This document shows positions 29,341-37,911 of a stretch of 64,000 nucleotides of DNA, one piece after another. Source of the DNA: Sporosarcina sp. NCCP-2716 (GTDB lineage Bacteria; Bacillota; Bacilli; Bacillales_A; Planococcaceae). The translations under genes and the position numbers were made by a program. The notes under the pieces were generated by a model. The model made no database searches, was not told the origin of the DNA, and saw only the letters and a list, made by a program, of their open reading frames with translations. Location: positions 57,877 to 121,876 of the forward strand of contig NZ_BRCF01000001.1 of the NCBI RefSeq assembly GCF_023707985.1, read 5' to 3'. How positions within the stretch are numbered: position 1 is the stretch's first letter; every line of letters starts with the position of its first letter.

Positions 29341-29898
29341 ATGATCATGTTTGACGGAGAGAGTAAAGTACGCTCGGAAGTGATCGCGAAAGCGACCCGG
29401 GAAGCACTGGAGCGGCGCGGTGTCCAGCTTGAGGATATTGCGAAAATCGTCTACGAAATGCAAGCACCCTATAATCAGGAACTGCAGTTTGAACAGTGTG
29501 TGGATTCGGTCGTCAACGTTCTGAGGAAGCGGGAACTGCAGCATGCCATCCTCGTCGGCATCGAATTGGACGAGCTGTGCGAACAGAAGAAACTTTCTTC
29601 GCCCCTGCAGGAAATCGTCGAATCGGACGAAGGCCTGTTCGGGGTGGACGAAACGATCGCACTCGGCGCCGTATTCACTTACGGATCGATCGCCGTGACG
29701 ACGTTCGGCCACTTGGACAAAAACAAAATCGGCATCATCAACGATCTCGATACGAAAAAAGGCGATCACTGCCATACATTCCTGGATGACCTCGTCGCGA
29801 GTGTCGCTTCGTGCGCAGCTGCGCGGATCGCCCACCGTTCACGCGACCTCGAAGAAGCGGGACTAACGTTCGAGGACGTCCGGGACGCTGCAAAGTAA
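29341..29898 (+). CDS. Phosphatidylglycerophosphatase A-like (YutG/PgpA family)
   Basis: About 185 residues. The protein matches the PgpA/YutG family, thought to dephosphorylate phosphatidylglycerophosphate. Motifs include FGVDETIALGAVFTYGSIAVTTFGHLDK and a C-terminal CAAARIAHRSRDLEE. It lacks the obvious membrane helices of proteobacterial PgpA. Two ATGs, 29341 and 29347, bracket the ideal distance from AAGGGG. Confidence 0.85.
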   Translation: MIMFDGESKVRSEVIAKATREALERRGVQLEDIAKIVYEMQAPYNQELQFEQCVDSVVNVLRKRELQHAILVGIELDELCEQKKLSSPLQEIVESDEGLFGVDETIALGAVFTYGSIAVTTFGHLDKNKIGIINDLDTKKGDHCHTFLDDLVASVASCAAARIAHRSRDLEEAGLTFEDVRDAAK

Positions 29899-29955
29899 CA
29901 AATACCCGGCCAGATATATGAAACAAAGTGAAATAAAGTTTCATCATCATATGAC

Positions 29956-29996
29956 AGAAAAGCCATTCCCCGACTGCCGGAGGAATGGCTTTTTGC
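29956..29996 (+). terminator. Terminator after the PgpA-like gene
   Basis: Arms AAAGCCATTCC and GGAATGGCTTT with a T5 run. Confidence 0.88.
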
Positions 29997-30115
29997 TGTA
30001 AATGTAATGAAACCGATTTCAAGAATTTCTGTATTCTGAAAAGGATTGACAATTGAACCCGCTTACATGCTATTATAGACTCTACTAGTGAAATAGATAC
30101 CTAGGGGGTAATTGG

Positions 30116-31111
30116 ATGAACAAGAAACTTTTTGGTCTCATCTCGATGCTGCTCATCGCAGTGTTGGCGCTTGCAGCTTGCGGCTCGGATGACGACGCGA
30201 AAAAAGACGGAGATGCAGGAGGGGACTCAAATAGCGGCGGTAAAAACCCTAAGTTCCTCAGCCTGCTGACAGGCGGCACACAAGGGACATACTACGCTCT
30301 TGGCGGCGCCATCGCTGAAAATATCCAGAAAGATACGGGTGTGAAAACGTCCGCTGAAGTATCACAGGCTTCCGCTGCCAACATGACAGCACTGAAAGAC
30401 GGCGACGCTGAAATCGCTTTCGTGCAGACAGACATCGCTTACTATGCGACGGAAGGCACAATGATGTTCGAAGGGGACAAAGTCGACAACGTCTCGGCTC
30501 TCGGGGCACTTTACCCTGAAACTGTCCAGCTCGTCACACTCGAAAAAACAGGCATCAAGACATTCGACGACCTGAAAGGCAAGAAAGTATCCGTCGGTGC
30601 ACCGGGATCCGGTACGTACGCGAACGCTGAACAGCTCCTTGAAATCCACGGATTGTCCATGAAAGACATCAAACCGCAGAACCTGGACTTCGGGGAATCC
30701 CAGGAAAGCCTGCAGGCAGGCCAGATCGACGCAGCGTTCATCACTGCAGGAACTCCGACTGGCGCGGTTGAAGGCTTGAATGCTGTTGCGAAAGTATTCG
30801 TTGTGCCTGTCGAAGACGACAAAGCCGACGAACTGATCAGTAAATACGAGTACTACGCGAAAGAAGTCATTCCAGCCGGAACATACGGCCTGGAAAAAGA
30901 CACACCGACTGTTTCCGTCGGCGCAATGCTTGCAATCAAGAACGACGTGCCGGAAGACTTGGTTTACGAAATCACGAAAGCCATTTACGACAACGCACCG
31001 AAACTGCAGCACGCAAAAGGGAAGCTCATCAAACCGGAAACAGGTCTTGACGGAATTGGGATCCCTGTCCACCCGGGCGCACAGAAGTATTTCGATGAAG
31101 TGAACAAATAA
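30116..31111 (+). CDS. TAXI-type TRAP transporter solute-binding lipoprotein
   Basis: A 331-residue periplasmic-type binding protein anchored as a lipoprotein. The lipobox LAAC places the modified Cys at residue 22, followed by an Asp/Gly/Ser linker. The body starts FLSLLTGGTQGTYYALGGAIA, the TAXI signature, and continues with ALGALYPETVQLV and GAPGSGTYANAEQLL. It heads an operon with a DUF1850 protein and the fused permease. Family substrates are dicarboxylates or glutamate-like acids; the substrate here is unknown. A GGGACGG/CCGTCCC hairpin (31127-31158) after the gene may stabilise its mRNA. Confidence 0.93.
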   Translation: MNKKLFGLISMLLIAVLALAACGSDDDAKKDGDAGGDSNSGGKNPKFLSLLTGGTQGTYYALGGAIAENIQKDTGVKTSAEVSQASAANMTALKDGDAEIAFVQTDIAYYATEGTMMFEGDKVDNVSALGALYPETVQLVTLEKTGIKTFDDLKGKKVSVGAPGSGTYANAEQLLEIHGLSMKDIKPQNLDFGESQESLQAGQIDAAFITAGTPTGAVEGLNAVAKVFVVPVEDDKADELISKYEYYAKEVIPAGTYGLEKDTPTVSVGAMLAIKNDVPEDLVYEITKAIYDNAPKLQHAKGKLIKPETGLDGIGIPVHPGAQKYFDEVNK

Positions 31112-31199
31112 TCGTTGTGGAATGTCGGGACGGTGAGGCGATGGCTGCTTCTGCCGTCCCCTTCGTCATTCAAAAACCGTGTTTTGAAGAGGTGAGCGG

Positions 31200-31727
31200 G
31201 TGAAAAGATTGCTGATTCCGCTAGTTCTTCTGCTGATCGTGCTGCTGATCGCTGCCTGGACGATCCCGGTCAAACAGGCATTTACATTCACCGAAACACG
31301 AACTGAGCATCCTCGATTTGCGTATAAGCTGCTAGCGGATGACGATGAGTTCCAGATCCGTTACGTGCATTCGATCTTTTTGACGGACGTCATCGAAACC
31401 TACCGGGTGCTGCCCGATCGGTCGATCCGCTTCCTGACGATGCGCTATGAAGACGTCGGAATCGGACTGCCGGCACATGCGGAAGAAGGCGAATCGCTGA
31501 CAGTCACGGATGAGGGCATCTATACCCTTACATACGAAGACAAAGTCATCGACTCATTCGTGCTGTATATCGGCGATGTGGACGCGCAATTGGCGTTCCG
31601 CTACTCGGGTGAGGAGACGGACTTGAAAAGATTTCTCGAACGGGGGCACTCCTACGAGTTCCGCGTGAAGAAGCTGACCTTAATTGAACTGCTGAAAGGA
31701 GCAAGACTGAATGGCAAAGAATACTGA
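31200..31727 (+). CDS. DUF1850 protein of TAXI-TRAP operon
   Basis: A 175-residue protein with one N-terminal membrane helix (about residues 4-22) and an extracytoplasmic beta-rich body. The segment FQIRYVHSIFLTDVIETYRV is the DUF1850 signature. Such genes sit between TAXI binding proteins and their permeases, exactly as here, and overlap the permease by 17 bases. Role unknown; probably a transport accessory. Start is a GTG after GAGGTGAGCG. Confidence 0.85.
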   Translation: MKRLLIPLVLLLIVLLIAAWTIPVKQAFTFTETRTEHPRFAYKLLADDDEFQIRYVHSIFLTDVIETYRVLPDRSIRFLTMRYEDVGIGLPAHAEEGESLTVTDEGIYTLTYEDKVIDSFVLYIGDVDAQLAFRYSGEETDLKRFLERGHSYEFRVKKLTLIELLKGARLNGKEY

Positions 31728-33741
31728 AAAACAGAAAAAGGATCTGATCACCGATCCGAACGACGAGCGGTTCGACACGCTGTCGGAAGCGGAACAGCTC
31801 GAACTGCTCCAAAAATACGATCCTGAATCCAATACGAGGAATTTGGCCGGCATACTCGGCAAGATCGTTTTCTTCGGCCTGCTGGCGTTCTCGATCTTCC
31901 AGCTGTATACATCGATCGGAACACCGTTCACCGCCTATGTACAGCGGTCCATCCACTTAGGATTCGCACTGTCCCTCATTTTCCTGCTGTTCCCTGCGCG
32001 TAAAAAGCCGGGTGTCAAACGGAACAAGGTGCCATTCTATGACATGATCCTGTCGCTCCTGGCGATCGGGGTCGGCCTGTACTGGCCGCTCAACATGGAC
32101 GAATTGGTCCTGCGTGTCGGCCGCGTAACGGATCTTGACCTCATCGTCGGAATCTTGGCGGTCCTGCTGACGATGGAAGCGGCACGCCGCGCTGTCGGTC
32201 TGCCGATCACGATCATTTCCGGGGTGTTCCTCGTCTACGCGTTCTTCGGACCGTATTTCCCGGGATTCCTCGCGCACAGAGGGCAGAACCTCGATAATCT
32301 CGTGCAGCTCATGTTCTTTACGACAGATGGGATCCTCGGAACGCCGATCAGCGTTTCGGCGACGTTCATCTTCGTCTTCCTGCTGTTCGGTGCATTCCTC
32401 GTGAAAACCGGCGTCGGGAACTACTTCAACGACCTAGCTGTTGTACTGGCGGGAAGGCTGACGGGGGGGCCGGCGAAAGTCGCGATCTTCTCAAGCGCCC
32501 TGCAAGGGACGATTTCAGGAAGCTCCGTCGCGAACGTCGTCGGATCCGGTTCGTACACGATACCGATGATGAAGAAACTCGGCTACCGCAAAGAGTTCGC
32601 GGGCGGAGTGGAAGCAGCCGCTTCGACAGGCGGGCAGATCATGCCGCCGATCATGGGGGCTGCTGCGTTCCTGATGGTCGAGTTCATCGGAGGTGTCACG
32701 TACTGGGAGATTGCGAAGGCTGCAGCTATTCCCGCACTCCTGTACTTCACGGGCATCTGGATCATGACACATTTCGAAGCGAAGCGTGTCGGTCTTGAAG
32801 GGATGCGGCCGGAAGAGATTCCGAACCGCAAGGAAACACTGAAAAAGATCTATCTTCTGCTGCCGATCATCGGAATCATCGTCTTCCTGCTGTTAGGGAT
32901 CCCGACGATGAAAGCGGCATTGCTCGGTATTGTGCTGACACTCATCGTCAGTGCGTTCAACAAAGAAACACGGCTCGGCTTCAAGGACATCATCCAGGCG
33001 CTCGTCGACGGCGCGCGCACAGCCCTTGCTGTAGCTGCGGCAACTGCCTGTGCCGGTATAATCGTCGGCGTCGTCGTGAAGACAGGACTCGGACTGAGCC
33101 TCGCAAACGGCCTCGTATCAGCGGCTGGAGGAAACATCTTGCTGACGCTTATCTTCACGATGTTTGCTGCGATTGTGCTCGGCATGGGTTCGCCGACGAC
33201 GGCCAACTACGTTATCACGTCGACGATCGCTGCACCGGCGATCATCACGCTGCTCATGCTTGACACGCCGAACGCGCCAGTGCCTGTCGTCATTGCGATT
33301 TCTGCGCACTTGTTCGTGTTCTACTTCGGCATCATCGCGGACATCACGCCGCCTGTTGCCCTTGCTGCATTTGCGGCATCCGGCATTTCCGGCGGAGACC
33401 CGATCAAAACCGGGGTTACGTCAGCGAAACTTGCAATCGCCGCCTTCATCATCCCGTACATGTTCGTCTTCAATCCGGCGATGCTGATGATCGATGCGAG
33501 TGTGTGGGAGATCATCTGGGTGACCGCCACCGCCATCGTCGGGATGATCGCCATCGGGGCGGGACTGATCGGCTATTGGTACCGGAAGCTGAACTGGATC
33601 GAGCGGATCATCACCGTTGCGACCGGAATGATGCTCATCTATCCGGAAACGAATACGGACTTCATCGGACTGGCGCTGTTTGCCATCCTGTTTGCCATCC
33701 AGCTGATTTCGAAAAACAAGGAAAAAGCAGTCACTGCATAA
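31711..33741 (+). CDS. Fused TRAP transporter permease (4TM/12TM)
   Basis: A 676-residue permease fusing the small DctQ-like and large DctM-like TRAP subunits, typical of TAXI systems. There are about 16-18 hydrophobic segments. Conserved DctM motifs are SGSSVANVVGSGSYTIPMMKK-like (about residue 270, with the family Gly-Ser run), STGGQIMPPIMGAAAFLM, and LGMGSPTTANYVITST. Energy comes from an ion gradient. The gene ends in a strong terminator, closing the three-gene operon. Confidence 0.94.
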   Translation: MAKNTEKQKKDLITDPNDERFDTLSEAEQLELLQKYDPESNTRNLAGILGKIVFFGLLAFSIFQLYTSIGTPFTAYVQRSIHLGFALSLIFLLFPARKKPGVKRNKVPFYDMILSLLAIGVGLYWPLNMDELVLRVGRVTDLDLIVGILAVLLTMEAARRAVGLPITIISGVFLVYAFFGPYFPGFLAHRGQNLDNLVQLMFFTTDGILGTPISVSATFIFVFLLFGAFLVKTGVGNYFNDLAVVLAGRLTGGPAKVAIFSSALQGTISGSSVANVVGSGSYTIPMMKKLGYRKEFAGGVEAAASTGGQIMPPIMGAAAFLMVEFIGGVTYWEIAKAAAIPALLYFTGIWIMTHFEAKRVGLEGMRPEEIPNRKETLKKIYLLLPIIGIIVFLLLGIPTMKAALLGIVLTLIVSAFNKETRLGFKDIIQALVDGARTALAVAAATACAGIIVGVVVKTGLGLSLANGLVSAAGGNILLTLIFTMFAAIVLGMGSPTTANYVITSTIAAPAIITLLMLDTPNAPVPVVIAISAHLFVFYFGIIADITPPVALAAFAASGISGGDPIKTGVTSAKLAIAAFIIPYMFVFNPAMLMIDASVWEIIWVTATAIVGMIAIGAGLIGYWYRKLNWIERIITVATGMMLIYPETNTDFIGLALFAILFAIQLISKNKEKAVTA

Positions 33742-33744
33742 GAA

Positions 33745-33784
33745 GAGCCCGTCTGATCTCACCGTCAGACGGGCTTGTTTTTTG
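33745..33784 (+). terminator. Terminator of the TRAP operon
   Basis: Arms AGCCCGTCTGA and TCAGACGGGCT followed by a T-rich run. Confidence 0.9.
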
Positions 33785-33841
33785 AAACCTTTTTCGGACT
33801 AGGAACGTCTATTGGGAAAGGAAACGAAGGGGGAAGGACCT

Positions 33842-34267
33842 GTGAAGTGGATCAAACGACTTTTTGCCGTCATCATCGTATTCGCGGTCGTCATCGCGGC
33901 CGCCTACTATTTCGGGACGAACTGGCTCGCGGACAAGGCGATGAATGAAGTGACTAGCCAGCTGGAGTCGTCCGGGCAGCTCGATGAAGTCAAAAGCGAA
34001 CTGAACAGCAACGCGGACGTCCAGGCCTATTTACAGGACGCGAAGACCGCGGACCGCAGCAAACTGCCCATCAAGACGAAGGAGCAGGCAACCCGCGCGG
34101 TCCTGAAGAAATTCAGCGTCAGCGAACTCGCAGACATGCAGCAGAAGGCACAGTCCGGCATGACGGAAGCTGAACAGCAGGAGCTGCTCCGGAAAGTCGA
34201 AAGCCGTCTGACACCCGAGGAACTGCTGTCGCTGAAAGTGCTCGCACTCGACGAATTGTCGAAATAA
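33842..34267 (+). CDS. Membrane-anchored hypothetical protein
   Basis: A 141-residue protein with one N-terminal helix (about residues 6-25). The rest is predicted helical and charged, running from NEVTSQLESSGQLDEVK to SRLTPEELLSLKVLALDEL. I recognise no family. A GTG at 33842 with AAGGGGGAAGG upstream is favoured over the TTG at 33812. Function unknown. Confidence 0.72.
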   Translation: MKWIKRLFAVIIVFAVVIAAAYYFGTNWLADKAMNEVTSQLESSGQLDEVKSELNSNADVQAYLQDAKTADRSKLPIKTKEQATRAVLKKFSVSELADMQQKAQSGMTEAEQQELLRKVESRLTPEELLSLKVLALDELSK

Positions 34268-34274
34268 TAATAGA

Positions 34275-34325
34275 AAAAGGACCCTTCAGCCGCCGGCATG
34301 ATCGCGGTGGGAAGGGTCCTTTTGT
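34275..34325. terminator. Bidirectional terminator
   Basis: Arms AAAAGGACCCTTC and GAAGGGTCCTTTT with a GCCGCCG/CGCGGT inner region, serving convergent genes on both sides and overlapping the 3' end of the minus-strand gene. Confidence 0.88.
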
Positions 34326-34576
34326 TCGTTCTGCCGGGCTTTCTTGAGCTCCCGGGTCAGCTCGGACATCTGCTGCTTCAGTTCGTTCAGTTCATCCATC
34401 ACATCGCCCGTATCGGGTGCGTTCTGCTGCTCCTCCACTGCCAGGGCGGCAGCATACGTAACGATCGCATCGCCGATCAGCGACACGACACTCCCGAACA
34501 CAGCGAGCTTCGCCGCCTGGCCGGACGTCTCAATACCATACGCGTCGAAATCGTCTATGCTGACTATGATGACCAC
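34286..34576 (-). CDS. Hypothetical protein with helix and coiled coil
   Basis: Up to 96 residues: a hydrophobic stretch (about 25-45, AAKLAVFGSVVSLIGDAIVTYAAAL) and a C-terminal coiled coil (MDELNELKQQMSELTRELKK). The annotated GTG start coincides with the GGAGG ribosome site, and no ATG is well spaced after it, so the true start is unclear. No family recognised. Confidence 0.55.
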   Translation of the reverse strand: MVIIVSIDDFDAYGIETSGQAAKLAVFGSVVSLIGDAIVTYAAALAVEEQQNAPDTGDVMDELNELKQQMSELTRELKKARQNEQKDPSHRDHAGG

Positions 34577-34763
34577 CTCCGTACATGACCTGGTATAGTC
34601 AGTATATGCTGCCCAAAGTGGAAAGCGACAAAAAATCGACGCCGGATAAATTATTTTCGAAAAAGGTATTGCACCTTCTCCGATATCGTGATATTATCAT
34701 ACATGTGCTTAGGACAGCGAGCTTACCTCAAACAGCTGCTCCACAAGCCAACTGCATAATCCC

Positions 34764-34836
34764 GATTCCGTAGCTCAGCTGGGAGAGCGCTACCTTGACA
34801 GGGTAGAGGTCGCTGGTTCGAGCCCAGTCGGAATCA
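34764..34836 (+). tRNA. tRNA-Val (GAC anticodon)
   Basis: A complete 73-base cloverleaf: acceptor GATTCCG with CGGAATC, D-arm GCTC/GAGC, and anticodon stem CTACC/GGTAG with loop TTGACAG (anticodon GAC at 34797-34799). T-arm GCTGG-TTCGAGC-CCAGT and discriminator A complete it. CCA is not encoded. It is the attachment target of the islands that follow. Confidence 0.96.
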
Positions 34837-34926
34837 TTGGGTGCCAAACCCTCGTAAAGACCGTCGGAACGCGGTTCTTTACACGAAACAGACCTATTAG
34901 GCCGGATGCCTAGGGTCTGTTTTTTT
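34793..34926 (+). repeat. attL: tRNA-Val 3' half plus terminator (copy 1)
   Basis: The first of three related segments. It comprises the tRNA from the anticodon region on, the line TTGGGTGCCAAACCCTCG, a variable hairpin (34854-34882), and the terminator CAGACC...GGTCTG with T7 (34889-34926). Copies recur at 42798 and 44462. The same order and near identity mark these as integration-site duplications. Confidence 0.88.
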
Positions 34927-34995
34927 GTGTATTATGGGGTGAAAATGGGGCGGAAAAATAAATATAAACGGTTGTTAGCCACGATTCTACACAGA

Positions 34996-35052
34996 AAAAG
35001 CCAGCTCAGGAAATGCAGATAAAATTAACTGTCTCCCTGGATTGGCTTTTTT
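34996..35052 (+). terminator. Terminator-like hairpin near attL
   Basis: Arms AAAAAGCCA and TGGCTTTTT at 34996-35052 with a long loop, ending in a T7 run. The left part recurs near 43000 after copy 2 of the att segment. Confidence 0.55.
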
Positions 35053-35660
35053 TACGTACATAAAAGCTGTTTTCCTCATGCGTCTCCAATCTCTTCTAGA
35101 AGTCTCTACATTGAAAATAAAATTCTACTACCAAGTTTATGACTTACTTCCTTTTGTTATCGCCATGGTTATCAGTAATAGCATCACCTGTATCAGCTTC
35201 GACGAGTATCTCATCTTTAAATGCAACAAGTTATATGATGGTGTCATGGAACTATCAGGCTCTCTCGCAAAAGATGTATACTCCGCGCTCAAAGTCTGGG
35301 CAGAGGATGACGAACGTGGAAAGTCCGCAGTCGATGAGCGTACTTTCTACATCGTTCCTAACCGTCCACCCATGCTGACAATCAATACGTTCACCACTGC
35401 ATAAGACCTGATCGGCACCGACAAGGTCCCCATCAGCGTAACGATTTTAGATCTCGACGGCAATTAAACAATTGTTTCTAACAAACTAAACGGCGGCTTG
35501 TACACGGAGTTAATCGTTGCCCGGACAGCGGCCGGTCGTTCGATCTCCTGTTTTCCTGTCTTGAACTTGGCGAGTACACTTTCATTGGCGAAACAAACTA
35601 TGCTTACATCTTTAAGACAAGTCTGACTCTTCAACTGCCTAAGACAGCGAACCACTGACG
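35042..35660 (+). pseudogene. Decayed phage-like coding sequence
   Basis: No intact gene is convincing in this 600-base stretch. Readable pieces in shifting plus-strand frames, such as ITLKVWAEDDERGKSAVDE-like sequence near 35290, IGTDKVPISVTILDLDG near 35420 and LNGGLYTELIVARTAAG near 35490, look like fragments of coding sequence broken by frameshifts and stops. Placement at the start of the phage module suggests tail or baseplate fragments, as inference. An ORF of 120 codons at 35042-35404 lacks a ribosome site. Confidence 0.35.
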
Positions 35661-35663
35661 CCT

Positions 35664-35966
35664 TTGGCCAAGTCCGTGCATCGGTATACTCTCATCCCGC
35701 CTGCCAGTACCGCGCAAGGGCTATTGTTGTGGCTCGAGCGGCATCCGGATCAGGCTGTGACTGTCGAGATCAGCATGACCAACGGGACGGAGCAGAAGCA
35801 ATATACGGCGATGACGCTGGATTCCTCCGGCCCGTCGGATATGGCCGGCCGGGTGGAGGACTTCTACAAGTACCTGGCTGACCTGCCAGCGGAGAAGATC
35901 GCAATCAAGCTGTCCTGGACAGGGGACAAACCAATCTATCGGATAACGTGGGCGTTGACACAATGA
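35664..35966 (+). CDS. Phage-type hypothetical protein
   Basis: A 100-residue protein of no named family. It has mixed alpha/beta character and ends overlapping the next gene by four bases (ATGA), a phage-style arrangement. Start codon is a TTG and could be the GTG at 35676. Upstream sequence is decayed, so it may be truncated. Confidence 0.5.
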   Translation: MAKSVHRYTLIPPASTAQGLLLWLERHPDQAVTVEISMTNGTEQKQYTAMTLDSSGPSDMAGRVEDFYKYLADLPAEKIAIKLSWTGDKPIYRITWALTQ

Positions 35967-36145
35967 TGATGGTGAGACGCCGGCAGCCGGACGGGACGCT
36001 CGGACCACTCGAGCCCCTGTTCCCGGAGGTGTCGGCACAAGTCGATGAAGCGGTGCTCGTCCTGCTGGAAGCGATGGCCGGGCTACAGGAGCAAGTCGAA
36101 GAGCTGAAAGCTGAAGTCAAAGCGGCGAAGGGAGGTGCGGAGTGA
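35963..36145 (+). CDS. Small phage tail-end protein with coiled coil
   Basis: Sixty residues: a basic, polar start (MMMVRRRQPDG) and a C-terminal coiled coil (LQEQVEELKAEVKAAKGG). Overlaps both neighbours by a few bases. Proteins of this shape lie between tail fibre and CD1375-like genes in Bacillales phages. Specific role unknown. Confidence 0.6.
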   Translation: MMMVRRRQPDGTLGPLEPLFPEVSAQVDEAVLVLLEAMAGLQEQVEELKAEVKAAKGGAE

Positions 36146-36279
36146 TGGTCTATCCATACATGGTGCCCGTCTATGCGCTGCTGGTGAAAGCTGGCGCGCG
36201 GGAGATTGACAGTTTGCCGGAGAAGTACCAGGTGCCGGTTGCGGAGTATCTGGCTGATCAGGTGGAGAAGGAAAAATAA
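36145..36279 (+). CDS. CD1375-like (XkdX-type) phage protein
   Basis: Forty-four residues. The pattern MVYPYMVPVYALLVKAGARE, with a later EVAEYL-like VAEYLADQV, matches the tiny CD1375/XkdX-like proteins found before holin and lysin genes in Gram-positive phages. GGGAGGTG precedes the ATG, which overlaps the previous stop by one base. Confidence 0.72.
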   Translation: MVYPYMVPVYALLVKAGAREIDSLPEKYQVPVAEYLADQVEKEK

Positions 36280-36322
36280 AATGTATTTTCTTCTCAGTTT
36301 CTTAAAAGTCTTGACGAACAAG

Positions 36323-36356
36323 TCCTATATTATAGTCGTGAGACAATAATATAGGA
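36323..36356. promoter_or_regulatory. Perfect inverted repeat, candidate operator
   Basis: TCCTATATTAT (36323-36333) and ATAATATAGGA (36346-36356) form an 11-base perfect inverted repeat with a 12-base centre. TTGACG stands at 36311-36316, and the repeat covers the place where a -10 and start site would lie. It sits just upstream of the zinc-ribbon mini-gene. Confidence 0.55.
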
Positions 36357-36365
36357 GTGGATTTC

Positions 36366-36506
36366 ATGTCTAGACAGTACGATGAGGAAATGGCGAAGGA
36401 TGCACAACAAAGGTGGGCAATATCGAATAAGGGCTACAAAGCTTGTGTTTACTGTAATGAGATGTTTCGTCCAAGACACGAGGACAATGTTTGTAATGAT
36501 TGCTAG
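36366..36506 (+). CDS. Small zinc-ribbon-like protein
   Basis: Forty-six residues with two CxxC pairs, CVYC (about residues 29-32) and CNDC at the very C-terminus, consistent with a zinc-binding mini-protein. ATAGGAGTGG precedes the ATG. Preceded by the candidate operator at 36323-36356. Family not recognised. Confidence 0.65.
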   Translation: MSRQYDEEMAKDAQQRWAISNKGYKACVYCNEMFRPRHEDNVCNDC

Positions 36507-36601
36507 GGCAAGTTGATGGATAAAGAGTAACTGGATACCTGCGTAAGAAGGACTCCCTACGCCTTTGTCGAATATTGGAAGGTGGAGGGAGGTGACTATT
36601 T

Positions 36602-36796
36602 ATGAATGAAGAGGAACTGCTTAGAAAACTGTCGGAAGCTAATGGAGCAACTCTGGTTCTTGGTTTTAAAACAGATAGCGAAGCTGCACAAGCCGAGCAG
36701 TCAGCTAGGCAACTTGAAAAAAGTAGAAAGGTCGACTTGCACGAGTTGCGAGTGACCGATGACCATGCACTAGAAATTAAAGCGACAGTATTTTGA
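36602..36796 (+). CDS. Hypothetical phage-region protein
   Basis: Sixty-four residues, acidic N-terminal half and mixed C-terminal half. GGAGGTGACTATTT gives a ribosome site eight bases before the ATG. No family recognised. A short hairpin-like GTCCACCCGGGCGTTC with T-rich tail follows at 36807-36832. Confidence 0.55.
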   Translation: MNEEELLRKLSEANGATLVLGFKTDSEAAQAEQSARQLEKSRKVDLHELRVTDDHALEIKATVF

Positions 36797-36859
36797 ATGA
36801 TGGAACGTCCACCCGGGCGTTCTTTTTATTTGTCACGAAGGAAGTCGAGGGGGGTCGAC

Positions 36860-37119
36860 ATGGATGAAAAAAATGGGAACTGATGCAGATCAAGAAGCAG
36901 ACCAATGACAATAGGAAAAAAATCGAATCTTTTCATGAGTGGAAGCTGGTGATAGAGACATTCCATGCATCCCTCGTGGAGAAACTAGTGACGATTTTCA
37001 AGCGCTTGGACGGCATCGAGGAGACGGTGAAGTGGTTTAACCGCACGTCACTCGCTACCCTCGGCACCGGCATGCTCGGCGTGATTGAAACGGTCATCTC
37101 TTGGCTGATAAAGAATTGA
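36860..37119 (+). pseudogene. XhlA-like holin-associated protein, frameshifted
   Basis: The reading from ATG 36883 gives 78 residues with a helical head and one C-terminal membrane segment (LATLGTGMLGVIETVISWLIKN), as in XhlA, which helps holin in PBSX-type lysis. A proper start with GAGGGGGG exists at 36860 but runs into TGA after seven codons. Adding one A to the A7 run at 36867-36873 joins MDEKKWELMQIKKQ to the rest. So the gene is either frameshifted by one base or expressed by slippage on A7. Confidence 0.7.
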
Positions 37120-37127
37120 GGTGCGAT

Positions 37128-37568
37128 ATGGATCCACAGAAAATCGAGTTGGAAGAGTTGGTTGACAAAGTGAATCAGAAGATACCGTATAGCATCCCAC
37201 CGATGTTCGATCTGTATACGACGGTGTTTTCGATGGCGAACACCATGGTGTTTTTCTGTTTCCGACTATGCTGTATGACGGGCCATCGGTGAAGACCTAT
37301 GCTATATGGCCGCAGTCATCCGCAGTATGTGTGGGGCTTCACCTTCGTCGCTGCCTGTACACTCAAAGCGGCCGGGCTGATGTTTAACTGGATAAGGATG
37401 CGGGTCACTGGCTTGGCACTCAGCAGCGCTTTGTACGCGACGATGACCGTCTGCTATGCGCTGTCCTTCCCGAGCATCGGAACGATCACCTTCGGCTGCA
37501 TGACGGTCTTCACGCTGCTGAGCATACCGCTCGTCAAGCATACGACCATCCGGCATAAGAAGGCGTGA
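37128..37568 (+). pseudogene. Phage holin-like membrane gene, disrupted
   Basis: Two same-frame pieces (37128-37292 and 37299-37568) are split by a TGA at 37290. Between about 37250 and 37310 the neighbouring frame reads naturally as FLFPTMLYDGPSVKTYAIW. This suggests two compensating frameshifts, the first at a T5 run near 37253, with the TGA arising only in the shifted frame. The whole would be a roughly 145-residue protein with three or four membrane helices, placed where a holin would be. Product is probably lost. Confidence 0.6.
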
Positions 37569-37631
37569 TGGTATGGGCAAACCGAAGAAGCAGAACTACT
37601 GGTCAAGGGGCTGACGGATCGCGCGTTCATC

Positions 37632-37889
37632 ATGACCATGTCGGTCTCCACATTCTTCGTCTTCGCGGCGCTCGGTATGATCCTGTCAGCGTTCGGCGTT
37701 GAGATGAGCAATACGTATATGGAGATTCTGGACATGACGGTGCCCCCCCTGCTGACGATTATCGGGGCTGTGTTCGCCGTGGAAGGCGTTGGTTTGTTTG
37801 CGAACCGGAAGACCAAGAAAGAAGTCAGTGACGCAGTGGAAAAGAAGATGTCGGAGGATCCCTCCGCATCTATGCACGAAATTGAATAG
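37632..37889 (+). CDS. Phage membrane protein, probably 5'-damaged
   Basis: Eighty-five residues with two hydrophobic segments (about 5-22 and 34-52) and a charged tail (NRKTKKEVSDAVEKKM). Upstream, ATG 37574 begins a natural N-terminus (MGKPKKQNYW) that hits TGA. The frame of this ORF is readable from about 37580 (TEEAELLVKGLTDRAF). So a frameshift probably separates the true start from the body. Lysis-module neighbour; role unknown. Confidence 0.5.
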   Translation: MTMSVSTFFVFAALGMILSAFGVEMSNTYMEILDMTVPPLLTIIGAVFAVEGVGLFANRKTKKEVSDAVEKKMSEDPSASMHEIE

Positions 37890-37911
37890 TACATAAGAGA
37901 GGAGCCACAAG

